From Gemmatimonadota bacterium (GTDB lineage: Bacteria > JAAXHH01), in NCBI GenBank assembly GCA_009837395.1, contig VXTP01000043.1:542909-606908 (forward strand): 64,000 bases of DNA. Reading direction: 5' to 3'. The translations under genes were made by a program, and so were the position numbers. This document shows positions 1-7,472 of this stretch, piece by piece. The stretch's first letter is position 1. Every line of letters begins with the position of its first letter. The notes below the pieces were generated by a model. It saw nothing but the letters and a program-made list of their open reading frames with translations. It was not told where the DNA came from and searched no databases.

Positions 1-1
1 C

Positions 2-724
2 GACGAGGAGAACATGCGGATCGCTACGGCGTCCGCGGATCAGTCCCGGGGCCGGGTGAACAACATCATGCATGTCGGCGCCGCGACCACCGAAAGGGCA
101 GCCCGGCTGGCCGAACATGCCGCGGGTGCCGGGGTTGAGGCCATCTGCTGCGTACCGCCTTTTTTCTACGGCCGGACCGACGAAGCGATCGTTGAACACT
201 ACCGCGTCGTGGCGGCCGCGGCGGACCTACCCTTATTCGTCTACAACCTGCCCCAGTCCACGGGCGTCGAGATCACACCCGGACTGATGCAGAAGATCCA
301 GGACAAGGTGCCGCAGCTGACCGGACTCAAGCACTCGTCCCCGGTTTTTGCCAACGTGCGCAGCTTCTCGGCCATGGGGCTGAAGTGCCTGGTAGGCAAC
401 CACCAGTTGATGCTCCCGGCCCTGACGATCGGCGCTACGGGCTGCGTGGACGGACCACCGGTCATAACGCCGGAATACTGGGTGGAAATCTGGAAGGCCT
501 ACCGTGCGGGTGACCTGGGACGGGCCGAATCAGCGCAGGATCGCGCCAGCGGGGTGTGGGCGTCCCTGGGCGCGTGTGGCGGCGAGTTCCATTCGGTGGC
601 CAAGGCGGCGCTCAGCGAGCGGCTGGGCATCGAATGCGGGACGTCGCGGCCGCCGGGAAGGCCCTTGTCGAAGGAACAGCGGGACGCACTGCGCCGGACC
701 ATGGCCGATCTCGGCCTCGTGTAA
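2..724 (+). CDS. Dihydrodipicolinate synthase/N-acetylneuraminate lyase family aldolase (partial, 5' end off window)
   Basis: Class I aldolase of the DapA/NanA family; these condense or cleave pyruvate with an aldehyde or 2-keto-3-deoxy acid through a Lys Schiff base in the cytoplasm. The frame is open from base 2, so the first Met (base 14) need not be the start. Counting from that Met, the VYNLP motif supplies the catalytic Tyr (about residue 77) and TGLKHSS the Schiff-base Lys (about 106). In E. coli DapA these are Tyr133 and Lys161, so roughly 50 N-terminal residues lie outside the window. The C-terminal helical region is complete. It is convergent with the next gene. A role in 2-keto-3-deoxy sugar-acid cleavage is as likely as lysine synthesis, given the sugar-acid genes nearby; substrate cannot be read from sequence. 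Confidence 0.85.
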   Translation, partial: DEENMRIATASADQSRGRVNNIMHVGAATTERAARLAEHAAGAGVEAICCVPPFFYGRTDEAIVEHYRVVAAAADLPLFVYNLPQSTGVEITPGLMQKIQDKVPQLTGLKHSSPVFANVRSFSAMGLKCLVGNHQLMLPALTIGATGCVDGPPVITPEYWVEIWKAYRAGDLGRAESAQDRASGVWASLGACGGEFHSVAKAALSERLGIECGTSRPPGRPLSKEQRDALRRTMADLGLV

Positions 725-738
725 TGGACCACGGACCG

Positions 739-1797
739 TCATTTCGACAGACGCCTCACGATGTCATCGCCCACTTCCACGGTACGCGATCCGCCCCCGA
801 TGTCGGGCGTGCGGATCCGTCCTTCGGCGAGGTTCTTCGATACCGCTCCGCGAATGGCCGCTCCGGCCTCTTCTTCACCCAGAAACTCGACCATCATGGC
901 CGCCGCGAGGATCGTGGCTAAGGGATTGACCTGGCCCTTTCCGATGAGTTCGAAGGCGGAACCGTGGACCGGCTCGAACATGGAGGGATGTATCCGTTCG
1001 GGGTTCAGGTTCGCGCTGGGAGCCAGGCCCATGCTGCCCACGGTGATCGCCGAGATATCGGTCAGGATGTCGCCGAAGAGGTTCGAGGCCACCACCACGT
1101 CGAAATCCTGGGGCCGGCGCACGAAGTCCATGGCCGCCGCGTCGATGAGGAGGGACTCGGTCTCGACGTCTCCGTATTCCGTTTTCACACTGTCGAACAC
1201 CTCGTCCCAGAAGACCATGCCATGACCCTGGGCGTTTGACTTGGTTATGGACGTGACCAGGCGCCGGCCGTCGCGGCGCCGCGCTTCTTCGAAGGCGTAT
1301 CGGATGATGCGCTCGGTGCCGTGCCGCGTGAAGACGGCGGTCTGGACCGCGACCTCGTGGTCAGTCTGCTGATACACCCGCCCCCCGATATCGGCGTATT
1401 CCCCTTCGGTATTCTCCCGGATGACCACCAGGTCGATGTCGCCGGCCCCCTGTCCCGCCAGGGGAGACTGCACGCCCGCGTACAGGTAGGCGGGCCGGAC
1501 GCAGGCATACTGGTCGAATCTGCGGCGTATGGGGAGAATCAGGTTGTTCAGGGTGATGTGGTCCTGCACTTCCTCGTCGCCGACCGCACCGAAGAATATG
1601 GCGTCGAAGGCCGCGAGCCGATCCAGCCCGCCCTCGGGAATGAACCTTCCCGTTCGCTTGTAGCGTTCGGAACTCCAGTCGAAACGGGTGAAACGAAAGG
1701 CCGGGCCCCCCAGCGCTTCGAGCGTCTTGATGCCTTCCTCGATGACTTCGGGACCGACGCCGTCTCCGCCGATCACGGCGATTTGATAATTTGACAT
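739..1797 (-). CDS. Tartrate/D-malate dehydrogenase-like (isocitrate/isopropylmalate dehydrogenase family)
   Basis: NAD-dependent beta-decarboxylating dehydrogenase of the IPMDH/ICDH fold, 352 aa, the usual length. The N-terminal IGGDGVGPEV segment, the RENTEGEY motif, the SNAQGHG Lys region and the NLFGDILTD metal-binding Asp motif are all present. FDQYACVRP and the VFTRHGTERIIRYAFE stretch resemble tartrate dehydrogenase (TtuC) and D-malate dehydrogenase (DmlA) more than LeuB, and no leuACD genes are nearby. Likely reaction: oxidation and decarboxylation of tartrate or D-malate. It is the last of three co-directional genes (FAH-family, HEAT/zinc, this), 97 bp after its neighbour. 3-isopropylmalate dehydrogenase remains the alternative. 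Confidence 0.85.
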   Translation of the reverse strand: MSNYQIAVIGGDGVGPEVIEEGIKTLEALGGPAFRFTRFDWSSERYKRTGRFIPEGGLDRLAAFDAIFFGAVGDEEVQDHITLNNLILPIRRRFDQYACVRPAYLYAGVQSPLAGQGAGDIDLVVIRENTEGEYADIGGRVYQQTDHEVAVQTAVFTRHGTERIIRYAFEEARRRDGRRLVTSITKSNAQGHGMVFWDEVFDSVKTEYGDVETESLLIDAAAMDFVRRPQDFDVVVASNLFGDILTDISAITVGSMGLAPSANLNPERIHPSMFEPVHGSAFELIGKGQVNPLATILAAAMMVEFLGEEEAGAAIRGAVSKNLAEGRIRTPDIGGGSRTVEVGDDIVRRLSK

Positions 1798-1894
1798 GTT
1801 TGAATGAACCGGTGAGCCTTTCCAGGGTTAGTCGTCAGGGAAGCATGGATCAGGGGAATTCACTCAGGTCGAGGCGGCAGGGCATGCGGACCAT

Positions 1895-2461
1895 TCAGGC
1901 GTCGACGCCTCCGGCGGAGCACTCGTCGCAAATCCACGCGGCACGGGTCATCCCGCCCGCGGGGATCTCCGTCTCGTAGTCCTGCGCAACCGGCACCCGA
2001 GTCCTGCCGCAGAAGTCGCATTTTCCGGTCAGCTTCGGATGCCGGCCGGCCGGCATTTCCTCGCGCATCCGGGACACCGCGTCTTCATTGAGAAACGGTT
2101 CGGCGAACTGCCGCGCGAATCCGAGCACCTGGCGGTCCGTCTCGGTCTCCAACGCGCGGCGGACGATGGGTTCGAAGGCCGGATCGGTGGGACAGCCTCC
2201 GTCCTCCAGCGTATGCCAGGCCCGCCGGCGGACTCGGGCGTCTTCATCCTCCATCATCCGGTAGAGCGCTTTCCAGACTTCTTCGTTGCGGTGACGGACG
2301 TGGCACGGACACATGTAGGTCGCGGCCACGATACGGTCTTCGGGATCCCCGCTTTCGGACAGTCGCAGGAGTTCCGCGATATCTTCCCGGCTCACGCGTT
2401 CCTCGCCCGGCTTCCGCCAGGCCTTCTGGTGGCGATTGAGTCCGCTATTCCGTCTGCCCAT
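1895..2461 (-). CDS. HEAT-like repeat protein with C-terminal four-Cys zinc module
   Basis: 188 aa, cytoplasmic, no signal. The middle (about residues 30-130) is helical, with HEAT-type repeats such as EDARVRRRAWHTLED. The C-terminus carries CDFCGRT and, about 28 residues later, ICDEC; this two-CxxC spacing recalls the zinc-binding domain of ClpX. A further CPC pair sits near residue 51. The sequence shows a metal-binding scaffold; no catalytic motif is visible. It starts 13 bp after the FAH-family gene and is probably co-transcribed with it. Function unknown; an adaptor or protein-interaction role is inference. Confidence 0.7.
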   Translation of the reverse strand: MGRRNSGLNRHQKAWRKPGEERVSREDIAELLRLSESGDPEDRIVAATYMCPCHVRHRNEEVWKALYRMMEDEDARVRRRAWHTLEDGGCPTDPAFEPIVRRALETETDRQVLGFARQFAEPFLNEDAVSRMREEMPAGRHPKLTGKCDFCGRTRVPVAQDYETEIPAGGMTRAAWICDECSAGGVDA

Positions 2462-2474
2462 CGCTTTGTCCCGG

Positions 2475-3380
2475 TCAGAGTTGCTGCACGGGATTGGAGA
2501 GTACGCCGATCTGGGGGGAGGCGATCATCACGATGTCGTCCTCACGCAGTCCCAGGTCGTTCGGCACGATGATGCCCGTGCCCGTGGAAACGACCGTACC
2601 CGCGGGGATCAGGTTGTCCCGGTAGAGGTACTCGTTCAACTCGTCGAAACTGCGCGCCAGTTGCGAAGTGTTGGCCTCTCCCTCGAACACGACGGCGTCG
2701 TCCCGCAGAATCCGGCAATGAATGTCGATATTGTAGGGATCGTCGATCTCGTCCGCGGTGACCAGGGCGGGTCCGAGCGCGCAACAGCCCTGGTAGATCT
2801 TGGACTGGTTCAGGTAGAGCGGATTCGCCTTCTCGATATCCCAGGCCGAAACGTCGTTGCACAGGGTATAACCGACGATCTCGCCTTCTTCGCCCAGCAC
2901 ATAGGCCAGTTCGGGCTCGGTGGCGGTGAAGCTGGAGTCGCCGCGCACGCATATGGGCGCGTTGGGTCCGGAACAACGCGAAGCGGTGGCCTTGAAGAAG
3001 GACTCGGGCCGATCGGACTGGTATACCTGGTCATAAATGGTCTGCTGGGCGTCGTCGTCCCTGAATTCGGCACTCCGCTTGTAGGTCACGCCGAAGCCCC
3101 ACACCTCGGGCGAGAAGATCGGAACCATCAGGTGCGGTACGCCCACGTCCGGCGTAACGTCGAGCGATTCGTAGGTAAACCCGGTCAATTGGCCGTCGTA
3201 GTCGTTCGTAGCGCGTTCGACGAGCTCGGACAGCGAGAGACGGGCCGCTCCGGCTATGTAAAGGAGGTCGTTGACGGTCTCCACCTCCGGCATGACTTCC
3301 GAAAGGTCGATGATCTGGTCGTCCTGGAGGATGCCCACGCCGGACTCCTGGCCGGGTTCGTAGTATTGAACCAGTTTCAT
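2475..3380 (-). CDS. Fumarylacetoacetate hydrolase (FAH) family protein, 2-keto-3-deoxy-acid dehydratase-like
   Basis: 301 aa from the ATG at 3380, where a GGGGA site sits about 7 bases upstream; a longer reading frame to 3437 adds 19 unlikely residues. An N-terminal arm is followed by the FAH fold. GVTYKRSAEFRD opens the catalytic domain, EPELAYVLG supplies acidic metal ligands and CNDVSAWDIE the Asp-containing second motif. The GVTY-RS type start is known from 2-keto-3-deoxy-D-arabinonate dehydratases and AraD1-like proteins, so a step in pentonate or aldonate breakdown is the best guess. It heads a minus-strand operon with the HEAT/zinc protein and tartrate-type dehydrogenase, behind a candidate promoter at 3443-3470. 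Confidence 0.85.
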   Translation of the reverse strand: MKLVQYYEPGQESGVGILQDDQIIDLSEVMPEVETVNDLLYIAGAARLSLSELVERATNDYDGQLTGFTYESLDVTPDVGVPHLMVPIFSPEVWGFGVTYKRSAEFRDDDAQQTIYDQVYQSDRPESFFKATASRCSGPNAPICVRGDSSFTATEPELAYVLGEEGEIVGYTLCNDVSAWDIEKANPLYLNQSKIYQGCCALGPALVTADEIDDPYNIDIHCRILRDDAVVFEGEANTSQLARSFDELNEYLYRDNLIPAGTVVSTGTGIIVPNDLGLREDDIVMIASPQIGVLSNPVQQL

Positions 3381-3442
3381 TCGAGATTCCCCAGTATTCA
3401 AGGAGGGTTTTACCGGATTCATGCATGCAAAAAGCACAGGTA

Positions 3443-3470
3443 AAGATAGGATTCCAGCGCCTCGTGTAAA
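3443..3470 (-). promoter_or_regulatory. Candidate promoter of the FAH-family operon
   Basis: On the minus strand, TTTACA (3470-3465), a 16-bp spacer and TATCTT (3448-3443) resemble a sigma70 promoter. Predicted start of transcription lies about 55 bases before the ATG at 3380. Confidence 0.4.
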
Positions 3471-3559
3471 GGGAATTCTATCCCGTGTCCCTGGGTGTGG
3501 TTTGCGGTTAGTGCTTGATCGCAGGCACGGCGAACGTTACCATTGGAAAAGCTTTTTTG

Positions 3560-3590
3560 TTGAAGTGGGAAGCGCTGGATGGTGTATACT
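3560..3590 (+). promoter_or_regulatory. Candidate promoter of the cytochrome gene
   Basis: TTGAAG (3560-3565) and TATACT (3585-3590) are 19 bp apart, which is long but usable. This is the most AT-rich part of the divergent spacer and lies about 60 bases before the proposed GTG start at 3652. Confidence 0.35.
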
Positions 3591-3651
3591 ATTCCGTTTG
3601 CAGCGTCGTATCTACAGTTGGTCGAAATCTACAACCCGGAAAGCACGCCGA

Positions 3652-4455
3652 GTGTCCTTTTTACTCCGGACCGCCGCCGTTCTGATCATGCTGACCTTCG
3701 TACTTGGCGTGATTCTGCCCACGGCCCGCGGGCAACGCACCCCCGATTCTCAACGCACTCCCGATTCTCCCGTTACGAGTTGGCAGAAGCTTGAAACGCG
3801 GATGACCGACAACTGCGCCCTGTGCCACCAGCGCCTGGGTGAACCCCTCGCAAAGCAGGTCGCCGAGTGGCAGGGCAGCATCCACGCGTGGAACGGCGTA
3901 TTCTGCGACACGTGCCACGGGGGTGATCCCACGAGCACCATACTCACCGTGGCCATGGGCGAGCAGAACGGGTTCATGGACGCACCACTGCCCGAAGCCA
4001 TTCCGGAAGACTGCGGACGCTGCCACCCCGAGGCCCTGGAGAGCTTCTGGGAAAGCGCCCACGGGGATCTGTTCGAAGCCAACGATTTCGAACCCGAATG
4101 CGTCACCTGCCACAACAGTCACGACGTGACGGAAGTGCACATTGACATGGTGTCCATCACCGCGCCCTGCGGCGAATGCCACGACCAGGACTACATCGAT
4201 GAGGTCCGCAATCCCCTGATCGACACGGACGGGAGAATCGAAAGGCTCTACGACGAGATCCTGGGCATGCCCGGCGACAACCCCAATGCGCCTTATCTCC
4301 GCAACCGTCTCGTCCGCGTCCGCAAGGAGTTCCGCGGCCTGGCGCACTACCTGGCCACCAACACCATCGTCACCAAGCGGCAAGCCATCGACCGTGAACT
4401 CGACTACATCGAATTCATGCTGCATTTCGATGACAGCACGGTCGAAGGCAAGTAA
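3652..4455 (+). CDS. Exported multiheme (pentaheme) cytochrome c family protein
   Basis: From a GTG at 3652 (GGAAA about 9 bases upstream) the product is 267 aa with a hydrophobic signal segment (residues 2-22) ending near ARGQ. The frame is open back to 3421, but the extra residues are unlike any leader. Five CxxCH haem sites are visible: CALCH (55), CDTCH (85), CGRCH (121), CVTCH (150) and CGECH (173). Several other His residues (SAHGD, NSHD) could be distal ligands. The C-terminal 90 residues are helical and haem-free. Acts as a periplasmic electron carrier or small reductase; no partner reductase or quinol dehydrogenase is adjacent, so its donor and acceptor are unknown. Confidence 0.85.
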   Translation: MSFLLRTAAVLIMLTFVLGVILPTARGQRTPDSQRTPDSPVTSWQKLETRMTDNCALCHQRLGEPLAKQVAEWQGSIHAWNGVFCDTCHGGDPTSTILTVAMGEQNGFMDAPLPEAIPEDCGRCHPEALESFWESAHGDLFEANDFEPECVTCHNSHDVTEVHIDMVSITAPCGECHDQDYIDEVRNPLIDTDGRIERLYDEILGMPGDNPNAPYLRNRLVRVRKEFRGLAHYLATNTIVTKRQAIDRELDYIEFMLHFDDSTVEGK

Positions 4456-4532
4456 TCCGAAGACCGCGCACCGCCCCCCGCTCTCCCTCCCATACCACCG
4501 CGCCGGTTTTTCCTTTTCCAGGGTTATTTCTG

Positions 4533-4561
4533 TTGACTTTCCACGTGGTCATCTCTAATTT
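4533..4561 (+). promoter_or_regulatory. Candidate promoter of tRNA-Phe
   Basis: TTGACT (4533-4538) is followed 17 bp later by TAATTT (4556-4561), or 15 bp later by the better match TCTAAT (4554-4559). Transcription would start about 20 bases before the mature 5' end of the tRNA. Confidence 0.45.
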
Positions 4562-4585
4562 TGACTGGCTTTGCCCGAGACGATT

Positions 4586-4658
4586 GCCGAGGTAGCTCAG
4601 GCGGTAGAGCAGTGGACTGAAAATCCATGTGTCGACAGTTCGACTCTGTCCCTCGGCA
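4586..4658 (+). tRNA. tRNA-Phe (anticodon GAA)
   Basis: Full cloverleaf by eye. The 7-bp acceptor stem GCCGAGG/CCTCGGC is followed by discriminator A73. The D arm is GCTC/GAGC with GG in the loop. The anticodon stem GTGGA/TCCAT has one G-U pair and the loop is CTGAAAA with GAA at 34-36. The T arm is GACAG/CTGTC with loop TTCGACT. CCA is not encoded, so it must be added after transcription. Confidence 0.97.
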
Positions 4659-4781
4659 TTTTCCACAATACAACGAATATCTCCTTCGGAACGGGTCTTC
4701 TGGCTGTCGTGACCCGCATCGGCGTGGTGCGTCCCCGCAGACCCCTAATCCTACTTCCACTGCAACCTTTCTTGAGCCGAG

Positions 4782-4863
4782 CGAGTCGAAACGATCGACA
4801 GCAGCCTGCACGAACGGCCGGTCGAGTCGAAACGATCGACAGCAGTCCGCATGAACGGCCGAT
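4782..4863 (+). repeat. 41-bp tandem repeat, two copies, downstream of tRNA-Phe
   Basis: Units at 4782-4822 and 4823-4863 begin CGAGTCGAAACGATCGACAG and differ at only a few bases; a degenerate third start (CGAGCACGTCGAAAG) follows. It lies in the otherwise gene-free 4659-4945 spacer, where I see no ORF or clear terminator. Confidence 0.8.
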
Positions 4864-4945
4864 CGAGCACGTCGAAAGCGGACCGAAGCCGCACTGACGC
4901 GCCGAATCACCCGAGTTACCGCTCGAGACAGGATACCACGCGATC

Positions 4946-7366
4946 ATGTTCCGGAACTACCTCACGATTGCCTATCGTAACGCCCTGCGCCACAGAGGAT
5001 ACGCAATAATCAACGTCATGGGCCTCGCAGTCGGGATGACCTGTTGCATCCTGATCCTGCTCTACGTACAGGACGAACTCGGCTATGACCGGTACGCGTC
5101 CCGGCACGACCGTATCTACCGGCTCACCATGGCGATCGAGACGCCGGACAGGGCGGAGACCCGTACCGCGCGAAGCCCGACGGCGTGGGGGTGGATGCTG
5201 ACCGATGCCTTCCCGGAAGTCGAAGGATTCACCCGCATCAAGGCGCCGCTGGTCTCCTGGCAGGTCACGTACGTGGATGGCAACAAACGGTTCAACGAGC
5301 CGGGTTTCTACTTCGCGGATCCCGGCATCCTGGACCTGTTCGACTTCAACCTGGTACGCGGCGACGCGAACACGGCCCTGAACGCCCCCAATACCGTGGT
5401 CATGACCGAATCTACGGCGGCCAGGTACTTCGGCGACGAGGATGCCCTGGGCAAGGTGATCCGGATTGACAACACGTACGACCTGACCGTGACCGGCGTC
5501 ATGGAAGACGTGCCGCGCAATTCCCATATGACCTTCGGCTTCCTGGGGTCCTTCGAAACGCTCAACGTCAACCCCATCTACGGGGGAACGGATTACGGCA
5601 GGAATACACAGAACTTCGGCCCGGACCTTTATACGTACCTGTTGCTCGCCGAAGGTTTCCCGCCCCAATCCCTCGATCCGAAACTGGCGGAGTTCATCGA
5701 ATCGCGCTACGGCCCGGCCCTGAGCCAGTTCAACGCGCAGATCGAAGCCGAACTCCAACCGCTGACCAGTATTCACCTGCACTCGAACCTCGACAGTGAA
5801 CTCGGCGCGAACAGCGATATCGCCTACATCTACATCTTCTCGGCCGTCGCGTTCTTTCTCCTGCTGATCGCCTGCATCAACTTCATGAACCTCGCGACTG
5901 CCCGCTCCGCCGGCCGTGCCCGGGAGGTCGGCATCCGCAAGGTGCTGGGAGCGTTCCGCGTTCAGCTGATCGGCCAGTTCATGGGCGAATCCACGATCAT
6001 GGCGGTACTCTCGCTGATCGTGGCCGTGGGTCTGGTCTATGCGTTTCTTCCCGTATTCAACGCCCTGGCCGGCAAGGACCTGGTCTTCGCCTTCGACGAT
6101 ATGAGCATGGCACTCGGCCTGATCGGCATCGTGGTACTGGCCGGTGCGCTGGCCGGAAGCTACCCGGCGCTGTTCCTGTCGTCGTTCCAGCCCGTTTCCG
6201 TGCTGAAGGGCTCTTCCAGGGCGGGTGCGGTGAACACGAACCTGCGGAAGATACTGGTCGTTCTGCAATTCGTGATCTCCGTCGTGTTCATCATCGGCAC
6301 GGGCGCGGTGGCGGATCAGATGCGGTTCGTACAGGACAAGCACCTGGGATTCGACAAAGAGCAGCTGGTGGTCATGCCGCTCGGAGATCCCAGGCAGCGC
6401 TTGATTTATAATGCCTACAAGGATCAAATTACCGGCTATCCCAACGTATTGGGCGTTACGGTGGCGAACGAAATGCCGGGCGGACTGGTGAACGACATCC
6501 TCTTTACGCCGGACGGCGCTCCGGAAGAGGAAATGGTCCGCATCAACAACATGTGGATCGATCACGACTTCATCCGCACGATGAATATCGAACTCACGGC
6601 GGGACGCGATTTTTCCAGGTCCTTCCCAACGGATACACTGCAGGCCTTCGTAATCAACGAGGCCGCCGTGAAATGGCTGGGCTGGGAAGGCGCTCCGCTC
6701 GACAAGAAAATCCGCCTGGGGAACTTCAAAGACGGCCGGGTCATCGGTGTCGTGCGGGACTTCCACGTGCGGTCGCTGCACAGCGGCATCGAACCGATGA
6801 TGCTGCAACTGGCGCCCGGCCCGGACCCGCTTCACTATCTCGCGATCAGGATCGCGCCGGATGACGTAGCCGAAACGATGGGATTCCTGGAAAGTAACTG
6901 GCGCGAGATCTATCCGGACGATTCGTTCACGTATTCGTTTCTCGACGAGGACTTCAACCGGCTGTACCAGAACGAAGCGCGGCAGGGAAGCATCTTCCGC
7001 AGCTTCTCCATGCTGGCCGTCTTCATCGCGTGCCTGGGACTGCTGGGACTCGCTTCCTTCACGGCGGAACAGCGAACCCGGGAGATCGGCGTGCGGAAAG
7101 TGCTGGGGGCATCCGCTTCCGGCATCGTCGCGCTGCTTTCGAAAGAATACGTCCGACTGGTCGTGTACGCCAACCTCATCGCCTGGCCCATCGCATACTT
7201 CGTGATGAACGACTGGCTCGACGGATTCGCGTACCGAACGGACCTTTCTCCCTGGATATTCGTGCTCGCCGCGGCACTGGCCATCGCCGTTACCATGCTG
7301 ACCGTGAGCTACAAAGCCGTCAGCGTCGCCCACACCGATCCCGTGGACGCCCTGCAACACGAGTGA
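4946..7366 (+). CDS. ABC transporter permease, MacB/FtsX type, 806 aa
   Basis: Inner-membrane permease of the MacB/LolCE-like class with two repeats of periplasmic core plus FtsX domain. TM1 is at residues 21-43, followed by a large periplasmic domain. Three TMs then span about 285-430 and carry the cytoplasmic coupling motif REVGIRKVLGA. A fifth TM near 437-455 starts the second half, and the last three TMs (about 690-800) repeat the coupling motif as REIGVRKVLGA. The N-terminus (RNYLTIAYRNALRHRGYAIINV) is typical of the long permeases common in Bacteroidetes and relatives. No ATPase gene is adjacent; the ABC ATPase at 9586 belongs to a different family. Substrate unknown (peptide, lipoprotein or drug). 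Confidence 0.9.
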   Translation: MFRNYLTIAYRNALRHRGYAIINVMGLAVGMTCCILILLYVQDELGYDRYASRHDRIYRLTMAIETPDRAETRTARSPTAWGWMLTDAFPEVEGFTRIKAPLVSWQVTYVDGNKRFNEPGFYFADPGILDLFDFNLVRGDANTALNAPNTVVMTESTAARYFGDEDALGKVIRIDNTYDLTVTGVMEDVPRNSHMTFGFLGSFETLNVNPIYGGTDYGRNTQNFGPDLYTYLLLAEGFPPQSLDPKLAEFIESRYGPALSQFNAQIEAELQPLTSIHLHSNLDSELGANSDIAYIYIFSAVAFFLLLIACINFMNLATARSAGRAREVGIRKVLGAFRVQLIGQFMGESTIMAVLSLIVAVGLVYAFLPVFNALAGKDLVFAFDDMSMALGLIGIVVLAGALAGSYPALFLSSFQPVSVLKGSSRAGAVNTNLRKILVVLQFVISVVFIIGTGAVADQMRFVQDKHLGFDKEQLVVMPLGDPRQRLIYNAYKDQITGYPNVLGVTVANEMPGGLVNDILFTPDGAPEEEMVRINNMWIDHDFIRTMNIELTAGRDFSRSFPTDTLQAFVINEAAVKWLGWEGAPLDKKIRLGNFKDGRVIGVVRDFHVRSLHSGIEPMMLQLAPGPDPLHYLAIRIAPDDVAETMGFLESNWREIYPDDSFTYSFLDEDFNRLYQNEARQGSIFRSFSMLAVFIACLGLLGLASFTAEQRTREIGVRKVLGASASGIVALLSKEYVRLVVYANLIAWPIAYFVMNDWLDGFAYRTDLSPWIFVLAAALAIAVTMLTVSYKAVSVAHTDPVDALQHE

Positions 7367-7394
7367 ACCGTGGACGCCCTGCAGCACGAGTGAA
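7341..7394 (+). repeat. 27-bp tandem duplication spanning the permease stop codon
   Basis: Copies 7341-7367 and 7368-7394 differ at one base. The first encodes the last residues and TGA stop of the permease; the second lies untranslated just after it. Confidence 0.9.
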
Positions 7395-7423
7395 CCAGTT
7401 GCGCCCCTGCGACAATTTCAGGT

Positions 7424-7452
7424 TTGACGACCTCCCCGTTCGACTGTAGATT
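7424..7452 (+). promoter_or_regulatory. Candidate promoter of the PhyH-HEAT gene
   Basis: TTGACG (7424-7429), 17-bp spacer, TAGATT (7447-7452). Predicted transcription start is near 7459, only about 14 bases before the ATG at 7473, which has no Shine-Dalgarno sequence. Confidence 0.55.
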
Positions 7453-7472
7453 CCATCGACCTTCATGCGACT

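Noticed and set aside
4916..7387. 823-aa open frame on the minus strand
   Set aside because: Exactly antisense to the permease gene, His/Arg-rich composition of a shadow frame in high-GC DNA, no ribosome site or family motif.
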